Assembly: GCA_964017045.1 (NCBI GenBank)
Contig: OZ024809.1
Coordinates: 29,198,354-29,262,353 of the forward strand
Source: Omphiscola glabra
Taxonomy: Eukaryota; Mollusca; Gastropoda; Lymnaeidae
Reading direction: 5' to 3'
DNA length: 64,000 bases
The notes beneath the pieces are model-generated. The model saw only the letters and a program-made list of their open reading frames with translations. It was not told the DNA's origin and did not search any database. The position numbers and the translations under genes are program-made. This document shows positions 1 to 11,469 of the stretch, piece after piece (positions within the stretch are counted from its first letter, which is position 1; every line of letters begins with the position of its first letter).

Positions 1-3000
1 ACCCTAACCCTAACACTAACCCTAACCCTAACACTAACCCTAACCCTAACCTTAACCCTAACCCTAACCCTAACCCTAACACTAACCCTAACGCTAACCC
101 TAACCCTAACACTAACCCTAACCGTAACACTAACCCTAACCCTAACCCTAACCCTAACACTAACTTTAACCCTAACACTAACCCTAACCCCTAATCCTAA
201 CCCTAACCCTAACCCTAACCCCAACACTAACCCTAACCCTAACCCTAACACTAACCCTAACCCTATTACTAACCCTAACCCTAACCTTAACCCTAACACT
301 AACCCTAACCCTAACCCTAATACTAACCCTAACCCTAACCCTATCACTAACCCTAACCCTAACCCTAACCCTAACACTAACCCTAACCTTAACCCTAACA
401 CTAACCCTAACCCTAACCCTAATACTAACCCTAACCCTAACCCTAACCCTAACACTAACCCTAACCCTAACCCTTACCCTAACACTAACCCTAACCCTAA
501 CCCTAACCCTAACACTAACCCTAACCCTAACCCTAACCCTAACCTTAACCCTAACCCTAACCCTAACAGTTACACTAACCCTAACACTAACCCTAACACT
601 AACCCTAACTCTAACCCTAACACTAACCCTAACCCTAACACTAACCCTAACCCTAACCCTAACACTAACCCTAACCCTAACACTAACCCTAACCCTAACC
701 CTAACTCTAACACTAACCCTAACCCTAACCATAACACTAAAACTAACCCTAACCCTAACCCTAACACTAACCCTAACACTAACCCTAACACTAACCCTAA
801 CACTAACCCTAACCCTAACCCTAACATTAACTCTAACCCTAACCCTAACCCTAACACTAACCCTAACCCTAACCCTAACCCTAACACTAACCCTAACCCT
901 AACACTAACCCTAACCCTAACCCTAACCCTAACCCTAAACCTAACACTAACCCTAACCCTAACCTTAACCCTAACACTAACCCTAAACCCTAACACTTAC
1001 CCTAACCCTACCCTAACACTAACCCTAACCCTAACCATAACAATAACCCTAACCCTAACCCTAACACTAACCCTAACCCTAACACTAACCCTAACACTAA
1101 CCCTAACACTAAAACTAACCCTAACCCTAACCCTAACACTAACCCTAACCCTAACACTAACACTAACCCTAAACCTAACACTAACCCTAACCCTAACCCT
1201 AACACTAACCCTAACCCTAACCCTAACCCTCACCCTAACACTAACCCTAACCCTAACCCTAACACTAACCCTAACCCTAACCCTAACACTAGCCCTAACA
1301 CTAACACTAACCCTAACCCTAACACTAACACTAACCCTAACCCTAACACTAAAACTAACCCTAACCCTAACACTAACCCTAACACTAACCCTAACCCTAA
1401 CCCTAACACTAACCCTAACCCTAACACTAACTCTAACCCTAACCTTAACCCTAACCCTAACCCTAACCCTAACCCTAACACTAACCCTAACCCTAACACT
1501 AACCCTAACCCTAACCCTAACACTAACCCTAACCCTAACCCTAACACTAACTTCAACCCTAACACTAACCCTAACCCTAACCCTAACACTAACCCTAACC
1601 CAAACCCTAACCTTAACCCTAACCCTAACCCAAACCCTAACCCTAACACTAACCCTAACCCTAACCCTAACACTAACCCTAACACTAACCCTAACCCTAA
1701 CACTAACACTAACCCTAACCCTAACCCTAACACTAACCCTAACCCTAACCCTAACCCTAACCCTAACCTTAACCCTAACCCTAACCCTAACCTAACACTA
1801 ACCCTAACACTAACACTAACACTAACCATAATCCTAACCCTAACCCTAACCCTAACCCTAACCTAACACTAACCCTAACACTAACACTAACCCTGACACT
1901 GACACTGACACTGACACTGACCCTAACCCTAACCATAACCCTAACCCTAACCCTAACCCTAACTCTAACCCCTAACCCTAACCCTAACCCTAACCCTAAC
2001 CCTAACACCTAACCCTAACCCTAACCCTATCCCTTACACTAACCCTAACCCTAACCCTAACACTAACCCTAACCCTAACCCCTAACCCTAACCCTAACCC
2101 TAACCCTAACCCCTAACCCTAACCCTAACACTAACCCTAACCATAACCCTAACACTAACCCTAACCCTATTACTAACCCTAACCCTAACCTTAACCCTAA
2201 CACTAACCCTAACCCTAACCCTAACCCTAATACTAACCCTAACCCTAACCCTAACCCTAACACTAACCCTAACCCTAACCCTAACCCTAACAGTTACACT
2301 AACCCTAACCCTAACACTAACCCTAACACTAACCCTAACCCTAACCCTAACCCTAACCCTAACACTAACCCTAACCCTAACCCTAACCCTAACACTAACC
2401 CTAACCCTAACTCTAACACTAACCCTAACCCTAACCCTAACACTAAAACTAACCCTAACCCTAACACTAACCCTAACACTAACGCTAACACTAACCCTAA
2501 CACTAACCCTAACACTAACCCTAACAATAACCCTAACACTAACCCTAACCCTAACCCTAACCCTAACCCTAACATTAACCCTAACCCTAACCCTAACCCT
2601 AACCCCTAACCCTAACCCTAACCTTAACCCTAACCCTAACCCTAACCCTAACAGTTACACTAACCCTAACACTAACCCTAACACTAACCCTAACACTAAC
2701 CCTAACCCTAACCCTAACCCTAACCCTAACCCTAACACTAACCCTAACCCTAACAATAACCCTAACCCTAACACTAACCCTAACCCTAACACTAACCCTA
2801 ACCCTAACACTAACCCTAACCCTAACCCTAACTCTAACACTAACCCTAACCCTAACCCTAACACTAAAACTAACCCTAACCCTAACACTAACCCTAACAC
2901 TAACCCTAACACTAACCCTAACCCTAACCCTAACATTAACTCTAACCCTAACCCTAACCCTAACACTAACCCTAACCCTAACCCTAACACTAACCCTAAC

Positions 3001-4333
3001 CCTAACACTAACCCTAACCCTAACCCTAACCCTAAACCTAACACTAACCCTAACCCTAACCTTAACCCTAACACTTACCCTAACCCTAACACTAACCCTA
3101 ACCCTAACCCTAACCCTAACAATAACCCTAACCCTAACACTAACCCTAACCCTAACCCTAACCCTAACACTAACCCTAACCCTCACACTAACCCTAACAC
3201 TAACACTAACCCTAACCCTAACACTAACCCTAACCCTAACACTAAAACTAACCCTAACCCTAACCCTAACCCTAACACTAACCCTAACCTTAACCCTAAC
3301 ACTAACCCTAACCCTAACACTAACACTAACCCTAACCCTAACACTAACCCTAACCCTAACCCTAACACTAACCCTAACCCTAACACTAACCCTAACACTA
3401 ACCCTAACCCTAACACTAACCCTAACCCTAACCCTAACACTAGCCCTAACACTAAAACTAACCTTAACCCTAACCCTAACACTAACACTAACCCTAACCC
3501 TAACACTAAAACTAACCCTAACCCTAACCCTAACCCTAACACTAACCCTAACCCTAACCCTAACCCTAACACTAACCCTAACCCTAACACTAACCCTAAC
3601 CCTAACCTTAACCCTAAGACTAACCCTAACCCTAACCCTAACCCTAACCCTAACCCTAACCCTAACACTAACCCTAACCCTAACCCTAACACTAACCTTA
3701 ACCCTAACACTAACCCTAACCCTAAACATAACCCTAACACTAACCCTAACCCTAACCCTAACCTTAACCCTAACCCTAACCCTAACCCAAACCCTAACCC
3801 TAACACTAACCCTAACCATAACCCTAACCCTAACACTAACCCTAACCCTAACACTAACCCTAACCCTAACACTAACACTAACCCTAACCCTAACCCTAAC
3901 CCTAACCCTAACCCTAACCCTAACCTAACACTAACCCTAACACTAACACTAACCCTAACCCTAACACTAACACTAACCCTAATCCTAACCCTAACCCTAA
4001 CCCTAACCTAACACTAACCCTAACACTAACACTAACCCTGACCCTGACACTGACACTGACCCTAACCCTAACCATAACCCTAACCCTAACCCTAACCCTA
4101 ACCCTAACTCTAACCCCTAACCCTAACCCTAACCCTAACCCTAAAACTAACCCTAACCCTAACCCTAACACTAACCCTAACCCTAACCCTAACACTAACC
4201 CTAACACTAACCCTAACCCTAACACTAACCCTAACCCTAACACTAACCCTAACCCTAACCCTAACCCTAACACTAACCCTAACCCTAACTCTAACCCTAA
4301 CACTAACCCTAACCCTAACCTTAACCCTAACCC
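1..4333. repeat. Telomeric array, degenerate CCCTAA with CACTAA variants
   Basis: C-rich telomere strand running 5'->3' from base 1, as expected at the left end of a chromosome. CCCTAA (TTAGGG) is the main unit. CACTAA (TTAGTG) is very common throughout, with rarer CCTTAA, ACTCTAA, CCATAA, AAAACTAA and CCCTGA/CACTGA units and occasional 5- or 7-bp units (CCTAA, CCCCTAA). Landmark variants recur in order about 2.1 kb apart (see findings), so the array is internally duplicated. It ends sharply at CCCTAACCC|GGTTTTTG. All long open frames here (GLGLVLG / VRVRVSV) are translations of the 6-bp unit and are not genes. Confidence 0.95.
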
Positions 4334-5205
4334 GGTTTTTGTAAGCAACACATTATATATTCTTACAAGCACAGTAGTTTATGTATTTAATAGATACAAG
4401 CAAACCTTCCACAGTGCATAATAACTTACCTATATATATATATATACATAATCTAGTACATACCGATTGAATATCCTTATAAATTAAAGACTGGCAAAAC
4501 TAGCAATGGAAACAAACACCCACACGTATACAGAGACAAACACCCAAACGTATACAGAGACAAACTTTCTAGTATGTCTAGATGGATATGCATCGCACAC
4601 AAAAACAGTTATTAAGGGCAATGAAAATTATTTGCCTTAATATACCGATCAGCAATGACGTCATCGGCTCGGGATACTCTTGCGACAGTGAAACACTCTC
4701 TACCGCAATCGTCCGTTAAACTACAACACAGACGCATAATTATATCCCTCCCTCCCCCCTTTTTCCTCTTCTGCCCTCATTGCAATACATTTGCCATGTG
4801 ACCACGCTCTCTCTCCCCTCCGTCCTTTTTTTTTCTACAAACAACCAAAATAGAAAGTTTTCATCTAGTTTGATGTCACGGGAAATGTCTGTTGTCTCAT
4901 CTTTCACCGGTGATAAATTCATTGAAAGAAAACCAATCAAGAACTTTAAAATCGATGAATGCGCCCCCTCCACCCTTCACTGTGCCCTCCCCTCGCCCAC
5001 TCCACACCCAGTGTTATTCACAAGCGGGTGAACTCAATTGCGACAAGCGCAGAAGAAGTGCAGTCGAACGTGGTCGTTGAAATTGAAACATTTCCCCTGG
5101 GTGATCTTCAGCTTTGAAACAAAAAAACGGCCTTTATAAACACATTCAGCTGCGTCTACTTTCGTTTAACATTGGCGGTGGCCACTTTCGAGGCTCACAT
5201 GGGCA
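4334..5205. other. Subtelomeric unique sequence, no gene seen
   Basis: First non-telomeric DNA. It contains a short TA run (about 4433-4446), a twofold ~32-bp duplication at 4508-4565 (CACACGTATACAGAGACAAA type) and pyrimidine-rich stretches around 4745-4830. The overlapping short frames at 4740-5080 on both strands have no recognisable domain and biased composition; I do not call them genes. Confidence 0.5.
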
Positions 5206-5530
5206 ATCAACGACGCTCAAATGGGCCTCAAATGAGCCCACATCAAGGCTCAAATGAACCTCAAATAGGCCCACAATAAGGGTCAATTGGGCCCACATCC
5301 AGGCTCAAATGGGCCCATATTGATGCTCAAGTAGGACCACATTGAATCTCAAATGGGCCCATATCGATGCTCAATGGGCAGTCCACATAGATACTCAAAT
5401 GGCTCCACATCGAGGCTCAAATGGGCCTATATATATACTCAAATGGGACCATATCGAGGCTCAAATAGGCCCACATCAATGCTCAAATGGGCCTACAAAG
5501 ATAGTCAAATGGCCTCTCATCGAGTATCAA
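5206..5530. repeat. Minisatellite, ~22-bp unit
   Basis: About 14 diverged copies of a ~22-bp unit with core CTCAAATGGGCCCACATCGA. Copies differ at several positions and a few have 2-bp length changes, so the array is old. The open frames over it (QMAPHRGSNGP type) are repeat translation. Confidence 0.85.
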
Positions 5531-5739
5531 ATTGAAACATTCGCTAGGCGCACCTTTATTTCCCACTTCTATGAATGCAATAATAAAAAACACGTTTTAA
5601 ACAGAACAGCAGTCCAAAACAAAACGGTGGCTAAAGGGAAATAACTCAAGTAGCAGCAAGCTACATTACATAATAATGAATTCTAATAAGTCCTAACACA
5701 AGTGCTTACCTTACAACAAAAATCATAAACATTTAATAT

Positions 5740-6015
5740 TATCAAACATGTGAAAACCAGGGGCGTCTACACTTGGGGTAGGTGGGTGGAAGGAAGAAAC
5801 TGCTTCGAATCCGAGTTAAAAAAGCATACAGGGAAACGCACAAGACGGACTGCGGGGAATCTACTGCATCCTGGTCTATTTGAAGTCGTCTTGACTAAGT
5901 CCTGCCATTCGATATCATGTGGGCAAGGACGAGAGAGTGAGGCTGACGAATGGAGCAAATCTCGCTCACTTTAGAACAAAATACAGCCCAAGTCAAGGCT
6001 ACTTTACTACTCAAC
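5740..6015. repeat. Dispersed repeat, same family as 21565-21870
   Basis: The stretch CATCCTGGTCTATTTGAAGT ... AAATACAGCCCAAGTCAAGG has a clear diverged counterpart near 21690-21840 (CATCCTGGTCTAGTTCCAGT ... AAATACAGCTCAAGTCAAGG). This is an interspersed element, probably the tail of a SINE or LINE. The 74-aa frame here is not a recognised protein. Confidence 0.6.
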
Positions 6016-6109
6016 TTTAATTATTGTGCGCGTTTCACAATAATACAAGAACAGTGCAAGAACTATAATAACAACAACAATAATAATAATATATATCTTA
6101 TTTATATTA

Positions 6110-6540
6110 CGCTTTTGGTGTGACATATAGATTGCTTCCATTTCCGGCTGCTTCCTATTCAGCATATTTGGTCTTAAGAGTATTTTACAAATAATTCTAT
6201 GTTATTATGTTTGAAAAAAAAAGTATGGTTTAATAATGAGTTCAAAAAACGCGCACAATATAATTCCCGATAACTACACTAAATTAATTTTTTTTTAAAT
6301 TATGCAACTGCGTTTGGTGCGTAATATTTTCTGTTCGGAAATTGAAATCGTCTTAATTTAAGTATGGTGTAAAAAGATATTCGGTTTAAAAAGTGGTTTG
6401 GACATCAGAATATTTAATGTAGTTCGTGGGCGTGAAATAAAAAGTGTGCAGTGACGCATCATGGGGGAATGGGGGTGTAGCAAAAACTGGTATTCTTAAA
6501 GGTGCGTCACTTGAGTTCATGTTTTGTCAAGTAACTTTAT
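6110..6540 (+). repeat. Dispersed repeat family A, copy 1
   Basis: Aligns by eye with 25205-25690 and more weakly with 16985-17335 and 52790-53025. Shared blocks include TTCCGGCTGCTTCCTATTCA, TGGTGCGTAATATT, GACATCAGAATATTTAATGT and TCATGTTTTGTCAAGTAACT. All copies run the same way and the better ones end at GTAGATGGGAAGTTCACGCA. Non-coding. Transposon class is not determined. Its 3' end is the source of the adjacent 53-bp array. Confidence 0.65.
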
Positions 6541-7135
6541 AGTAGATGGAAAGTTCACGCATTGCTGCCGCCAAAGCTATGCGGGCTATATCTAGTAGAT
6601 GGGAAGTTCACGCATTGCTGCCGCCAAAGCTATGCGGGCTATATCTAGTAGATGGGAAGTTCACGCATTGCTGCCGCCAAAGCTATGCGGGCTATATCTA
6701 GTAGATGGGAAGTTCACGCATTGCTGCCGCCAAAGCTATGCGGGCTATATCTAGTAGATGGGAAGTTCTCGCATTGCTGCCGCCAAAGCTATGCGGGCTA
6801 TATCTAGTAGATGGGAAGTTCACGCATTGCTGCCGCCAAAGCTATGCGGGCTATATCTAGTAGATGGGAAGTTCACGCATTGCTGCCGCCAAAGCTATGC
6901 GGGCTATATCTAGTAGATGGGAAGTTCTCGCATTGCTGCCGCCAAAGCTATGCGGGCTATATCTAGTAGATGGGAAGTTCACACATTGCTGCCGCCAAAG
7001 CTATGCGGGCTATATCTAGTAGATGGGAAGTTCTCGCATTGCTGCCGCCAAAGCTATGTAGGCTATATATATATAGTAGATGGGAAGTTCACGCATTTCC
7101 GTACCCAATGTTTGGCGAGCTATATCTAGTAATAA
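6541..7135. repeat. Minisatellite, 53-bp unit, ~11 copies
   Basis: Near-identical 53-bp units beginning AGTAGATGGGAAGTTCACGC and containing CCGCCAAAGCTATGCGGGCT. The first units differ by single bases (CACGC/CTCGC/CACAC); the last two are more diverged. The unit is the tail of dispersed repeat family A, which occurs once, unexpanded, near 25650-25700 and 17285-17330. High identity indicates recent expansion. Confidence 0.9.
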
Positions 7136-7480
7136 TAATATCTCAATCAAAATGAGTGAAAATATCAACCAATGAGCGTACACCGGGATACCCCTCTATC
7201 CCTAATTTCCCGCCCCCCTAACCAAGCTTCGTCCACTTACCAACCTCCGTTTTATCAACCGCCTTGAACCCATCAATCTAACAACCTAAATAAAACATAT
7301 CCCGCAGGCTAAATAATCTTCAAACAAATTCACTCGGCACCGAAAATCACAAACACCAAAAATCCGATAGGCGAAATACGCACCCCGCCCCCCCCCCAAA
7401 TAAAAATATCCCATGAGTCAATTTTTCTAGCCAGACCCCCGCCCCCCTCTTTACAACTAATACTATCTCACAACAAACAT
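7136..7480. other. Non-genic spacer, C-rich
   Basis: Pyrimidine-biased sequence with C runs (7384-7397, 7436-7446). No gene, RNA or transposon signature seen. Confidence 0.4.
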
Positions 7481-7656
7481 GTCCCACTAACAAATGTCCC
7501 ACCAACAAATTTCCCACCAACAAATGTCGCATCAACAAATGTTGCATCAACAAATGTCCCATCAACAAATGTCCCACTAACAAATGTCCCACCAACAAAT
7601 TTCCCACCAACAAATGTCCCACCAACAAATAACCCACTAAAAATATCCCACAAACA
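7481..7656. repeat. Minisatellite, 15-bp unit
   Basis: About 11 copies of CAACAAATGTCCCAC with a few substitutions. Because 15 is a multiple of three, the minus strand stays open as a GGTFV pentapeptide repeat; nothing else suggests coding. Confidence 0.85.
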
Positions 7657-7909
7657 AACATACCTCGAGCAAACACCTCACCAACAAGCATACTTCCAGC
7701 AAACCCCTCACCAACAAGCATACCTCCAGCAAACCCCTCACCATCAAGTATACCTCCAGCAAACCCCTCACCAACAAGCATACCTCCAGCAAACCCCTCA
7801 CCAACAAGCATACCTCCAGCAAACCCCTCACCAACAAGCATACCTCCAGCAAACCCCTCACCAACAATAAATACCTCCAGCAAACCCCTCACCAACAAGC
7901 ATACCTCCA
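7657..7909. repeat. Minisatellite, 30-bp unit
   Basis: Eight near-identical 30-bp units containing CATACCTCCAGCAAACCCCT. It directly abuts the 15-bp array, and both share the CAACAA motif, so one may have evolved from the other. The minus strand reads as a 10-residue repeat (MLVGEGFAGG), giving a 189-aa open frame at 7347-7916. No signal peptide, splice context or recognised domain supports a protein. Confidence 0.85.
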
Positions 7910-8433
7910 AGTGCACGTCTCACCGACCAAATACCTGACTCTCATTAAGACTCCGGATAGATTAACTCATCTTAAAAGTTCACCATCTGTCCTTGTCCAC
8001 GGATGCCCCCCTCCCCCCACGCTGCTCTCCGTACCTTTATTCACCCCCCTCCACCATCTATTCTTTGTCTCATTTCAAACCTGTTTATTGTCAATCACCC
8101 GGACCGTCCCGCATAGCACTATCACTAGAGTTCACTCGCCTATTAAATTCACAAACACGCCATTATCACAATGGAATGTTCGGGACAGAAATAAAATGAA
8201 AAGAAAACAACCCCCCCCCCCCCCCCACCCAATCCTGAAACTTTTTTATGATGTCTAAGATTGCATCCTGGACTTAACTCGTGAACACCAGCAGAATCAA
8301 AAAGTAAAGTGTTGCTTCGGTTGGAAAAAGGAGTGGGGGGTGTACTGAACCCTATCCCGGTTCTGTCCGGCTCATTCGCACCGGCTGTTTTGTCTGACGA
8401 CCTCCGTAGTGCATCGTAACTTAAAATTGCCTG
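7910..8433. other. Non-genic spacer
   Basis: No recognisable gene. Contains a poly-C run (8211-8226). The short plus-strand frames at 7911-8258 have low-complexity, proline-rich translations. Confidence 0.4.
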
Positions 8434-8441
8434 CCTCTAAA

Positions 8442-8956
8442 GAGAGGTCCCCAAACATTTTTTGTCTCGTAGACCACTTGCCATGTTTTTTTTTTCGGTT
8501 TTGGGTAGACCCCTTGCTTACTTGATATTGATTTGTTGCAAATTCAAATGTATTTTTGACAGCCGGTATAGTGCTACTCACTTTGAAAGATTTAAATTCA
8601 TATATCAGAAAATATACCTAAGAACTTAAATTTTAACATGATTCTTTATCACGTTTCATGAACATTTATGTTTTTAAAATTTTTACTTCATAGTTACTTT
8701 TATAATTTATGTACGAGGACATATGTATTTATATTATATGGTAACATTATGTAAGTAAACAGGTACGATCTGTGTTTGTTTATTATGCCATTCATGGAAT
8801 GCCAAAATAGAAGTCAGGACCTGCTTACATGAGATCATCTATCGACCCCCATTTTCATTTCATTGACCCCCAACTATTTTTCTCCTCTATCAGAGGACCC
8901 TTTGCAAGTTGTTGTCGTTCCCTGGGGGTCGATATAGACCACTTTGGGAATCACTG
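8442..8956. mobile_element. hAT-type non-autonomous transposon, 515 bp
   Basis: Bounded by a perfect 8-bp target duplication CCTCTAAA (8434-8441 and 8957-8964), the length expected for hAT. Imperfect terminal inverted repeats: left GAGAGGTCCCCAAAC, right (reverse complement) CAGTGATTCCCAAAG, both close to the hAT CAGNGGTTCCCAAA type. The interior is AT-rich with no transposase frame. Frames of 69-70 aa inside are not conserved. Confidence 0.85.
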
Positions 8957-8964
8957 CCTCTAAA

Positions 8965-9324
8965 GAGAAGAATTTATAGGTTCCTTCGTCGGCTGATGTT
9001 GTCCTCAGCCGTGTGGAACAAAATAGTCTGCATGCAATGACCTTGTGGGAAAGAGAAACAGTGAGTGCGAAACCAAACCAAAACAAGCTCCACGTGACAC
9101 CAGGGCTAAAAATAGCTCGACGTGGTCTCTGGTACCGTGCCTAATTGAAGCATAAGACGGTGTTACAGACAAAATTGTTTTGGGACCTTACCACATGAAG
9201 GATCCAAACGACAGGGGCTACTCTATCCAAAAAAGTTTGTTTTTTTTAAACATTTTTTTTCAAAGTAATGTAACATTCAATAAAATAAAATATACATTAC
9301 ACAAAAAAAAACTGGATGTTCTTT
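8965..9324. other. Non-genic spacer between two hAT elements
   Basis: No gene or repeat recognised; contains short poly-T/poly-A runs near 9239-9310. Confidence 0.4.
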
Positions 9325-9517
9325 CAGAGGCGTAGCTAGAGTGTTTGGCGCCCGGGGACAAGTTTCATTTTAGAGAGCCGACCTTTCTTTTTTTCAACTC
9401 TCAAACCCATCATTTTCATCAATAAAATAATATCAAAGAACATTTTTTGCGCCCCTAACCAGTCTGGCGCTGAGGGACATCTGTCCTTCCATGCCCCCTC
9501 CCTTAGCTACGCCTCTG
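9325..9517. mobile_element. hAT-type MITE, 193 bp
   Basis: Terminal inverted repeats CAGAGGCGTAGCTAG / TTAGCTACGCCTCTG enclose a non-coding interior with GCGCCC motifs near both ends. Flanked by TGTTCTTT (9317-9324) and TGTTGTTT (9518-9525), a 7/8 target duplication. Same broad family as the MITE at 22934-23103 (CAGTGGCGTAGCGAGC ends). Confidence 0.82.
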
Positions 9518-9834
9518 TGTTGTTTTTCTCCCACGAGAACTGAATCGTGTATTGTTTGATAGGCAGTACATCGCTTGTTTGTTTCATTGCTAAAAATTCC
9601 AAATTATGTTGTTGTTTTTAATTGTTTGTATTTACAATTTTTTTTGTTTCAATGTATTTTTAATTTAAACACTCTGTTAGCACCAAAAAGTACGCCTGTC
9701 TAAATTTAGTGTGATTAACTTATATTTGAGTCGAGTGAGTTTGAACTTATGTGATCGACCTCGACGCATGCAGACCTGGACTGAGTTGCCTTTTTTCAAT
9801 TTCATTACTTGTGCTAGGTACCCAAAAAGCCAAT

Positions 9835-10053
9835 GATCCATAACCGTCCATAATCCATAACCATCCATGATCCATAACCATTCATGAGCCATAACAATCC
9901 AAGATCCATAACATCCATGATCTAAAGCATCCGTGAGCCATAACAATTCATGATCTAAAACATCCATGATACTTAACATCCATGATTTATAACCATCCAA
10001 TATCCATAATCATCCACGATTTAAAGCAATCCATGACGCAAACATCCATGATG
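9835..10053. repeat. CATCCATGAT satellite, left part
   Basis: Diverged repeats of ATCCATAACCATCCATGATT type. It continues at 11475-12440 with the same units and is interrupted by the solo-LTR-like insertion 10059-11469. Confidence 0.8.
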
Positions 10054-10058
10054 CCTAA

Positions 10059-11469
10059 TGTTGAGACCCGTTGGTTCTCACCAGTGTGAGACTCACTGAC
10101 TCACAGGCAAAAACATTCTTAAACCTAGGATTTTCCCAACATAACCCAATTAGGGTTTGGCCTTAAGGGTAAGTGACCTAAGGGTCGGATCAGAGACCAT
10201 GAAAACTTTCCAGGTTCAGTGACCATGGAATAGCTTAGTATTAGTCCAATGGAAATGTACCAAAACTTAGGACAATGAAACAGTTCAGTTAAACTCGCAC
10301 GTCGCCAGAGTATTGACCCGGCTTGGTAAGCAAAGTGTTAGTAGGTCATTGAACTTCCTTTATGTTTCAATGCCAAGGGGCCTTTATAAGCTGGAAGCAT
10401 GCGGGTGCTCAGTCTCTCACATTGATTGACAAAGAGGGCCTGGTAGATTTCCCTTTGGTACTATGGTTTGCATAGTCTAAGAGTTATCTGGTTGGTAATA
10501 TAGTATTGTTAATTGTTAGCTGCATAATAATATATATTATAATGTTAATAAGAAATGTTAGGATTGTAATTAGTTAGTCAAGTATTGTTAGATTATGAAT
10601 ACTCATTACTAATGTATTAGGAATGTACTTCTTTCTTGTAGCTTATGTATTGTATTTATTCTTATTTACAGCCAGTTAATACCAGTTAAGGTTGAATGAA
10701 CTTAAGTCAGTTAATTTAGGTTCTGTTAGCCTAGCAGTAGATATAATCGCATAGTAAAGCCTAGTAGCCAGAGGCTTGATTTGAGTATAGAAGAGTGAAG
10801 TGAACGTAGTACAGTGGAGCATATAGCATAGCTCATTGTACATGATAACCCCGTAGAGTTGGGGACAGTCAGAAATCGGTGTAGCCTACTCAGAAGTAAA
10901 CAGTGGACTAGACTGATAGCTCAAGCAGTCAGCTGACAACGCCGACGTCTTGTGTACAAGTGGATGCACCGGAGCGTGACTGGTCATTCATCACCCGTCA
11001 CCTGTAAACGACAGTGACCCAGAAAAGGGACGGAACGACCGTCGACCCTTGTAGTGTGCTTTGTGAAGTCTGGAGTGTGTATCGGACCCTTAACAGATTC
11101 CAGGCCAGAGACTACCCAGAGTACCAATCCAGTCTCTTATGTCACGAGTACAAACTGTAACAATTAATGTCTGTATATTTATATGTATCAAGTATATGTT
11201 AAGTAATTTATAAGTTTTAGTAATTAAATATTTTATTTGTGGGCTGAACCACCTGTGTTATTAAGTTTACATATAAGTAGCAGTGTAAGCGAGTGAGAGA
11301 GTCAGTAGCGTTAGTGTGACAGCGTGTAATATCACTAGTTTAAGAACAATCATACTTTAGACATAATAGTACTAATCGACGTAGCGGTAGGGACCAAACA
11401 ATATATATATAAGAATATCGTGGCCATAAAATTACCAATATATGTAATATTGGGGGCTCATATTCAACA
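10059..11469. mobile_element. Probable solo LTR, 1411 bp
   Basis: Inserted cleanly into the CATCCATGAT satellite. Begins TGTTGAGACC and ends CATATTCAACA, giving TG...CA ends with a short inverted repeat (TGTTGA/TCAACA). It is flanked by 5-bp duplications CCTAA (10054-10058, 11470-11474). A TATA-like TTTATAAG at about 10384-10391 is followed by initiator-like TCAGTCTCTC, and ATTAAATATTTTATTT near 11223 could be a polyadenylation region. No gag/pol frames and no second LTR copy, so a solo LTR from a Ty3/gypsy-like element is favoured. CCTAA also occurs in the satellite itself, which weakens the target-duplication argument slightly. Confidence 0.72.

Noticed and set aside
184..4372. Many long frames (up to 406 aa) of VRVRVSV / LGLGLVLG
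   Set aside because: Direct translations of CCCTAA/CACTAA telomere units; no gene.
11450..11460. TGGGGGCTC as a genuine tRNA-Pro primer-binding site of a full retroelement
   Set aside because: Only nine matching bases, and located inside the TG...CA boundaries; not enough to call a leader region, noted as a question in the findings.
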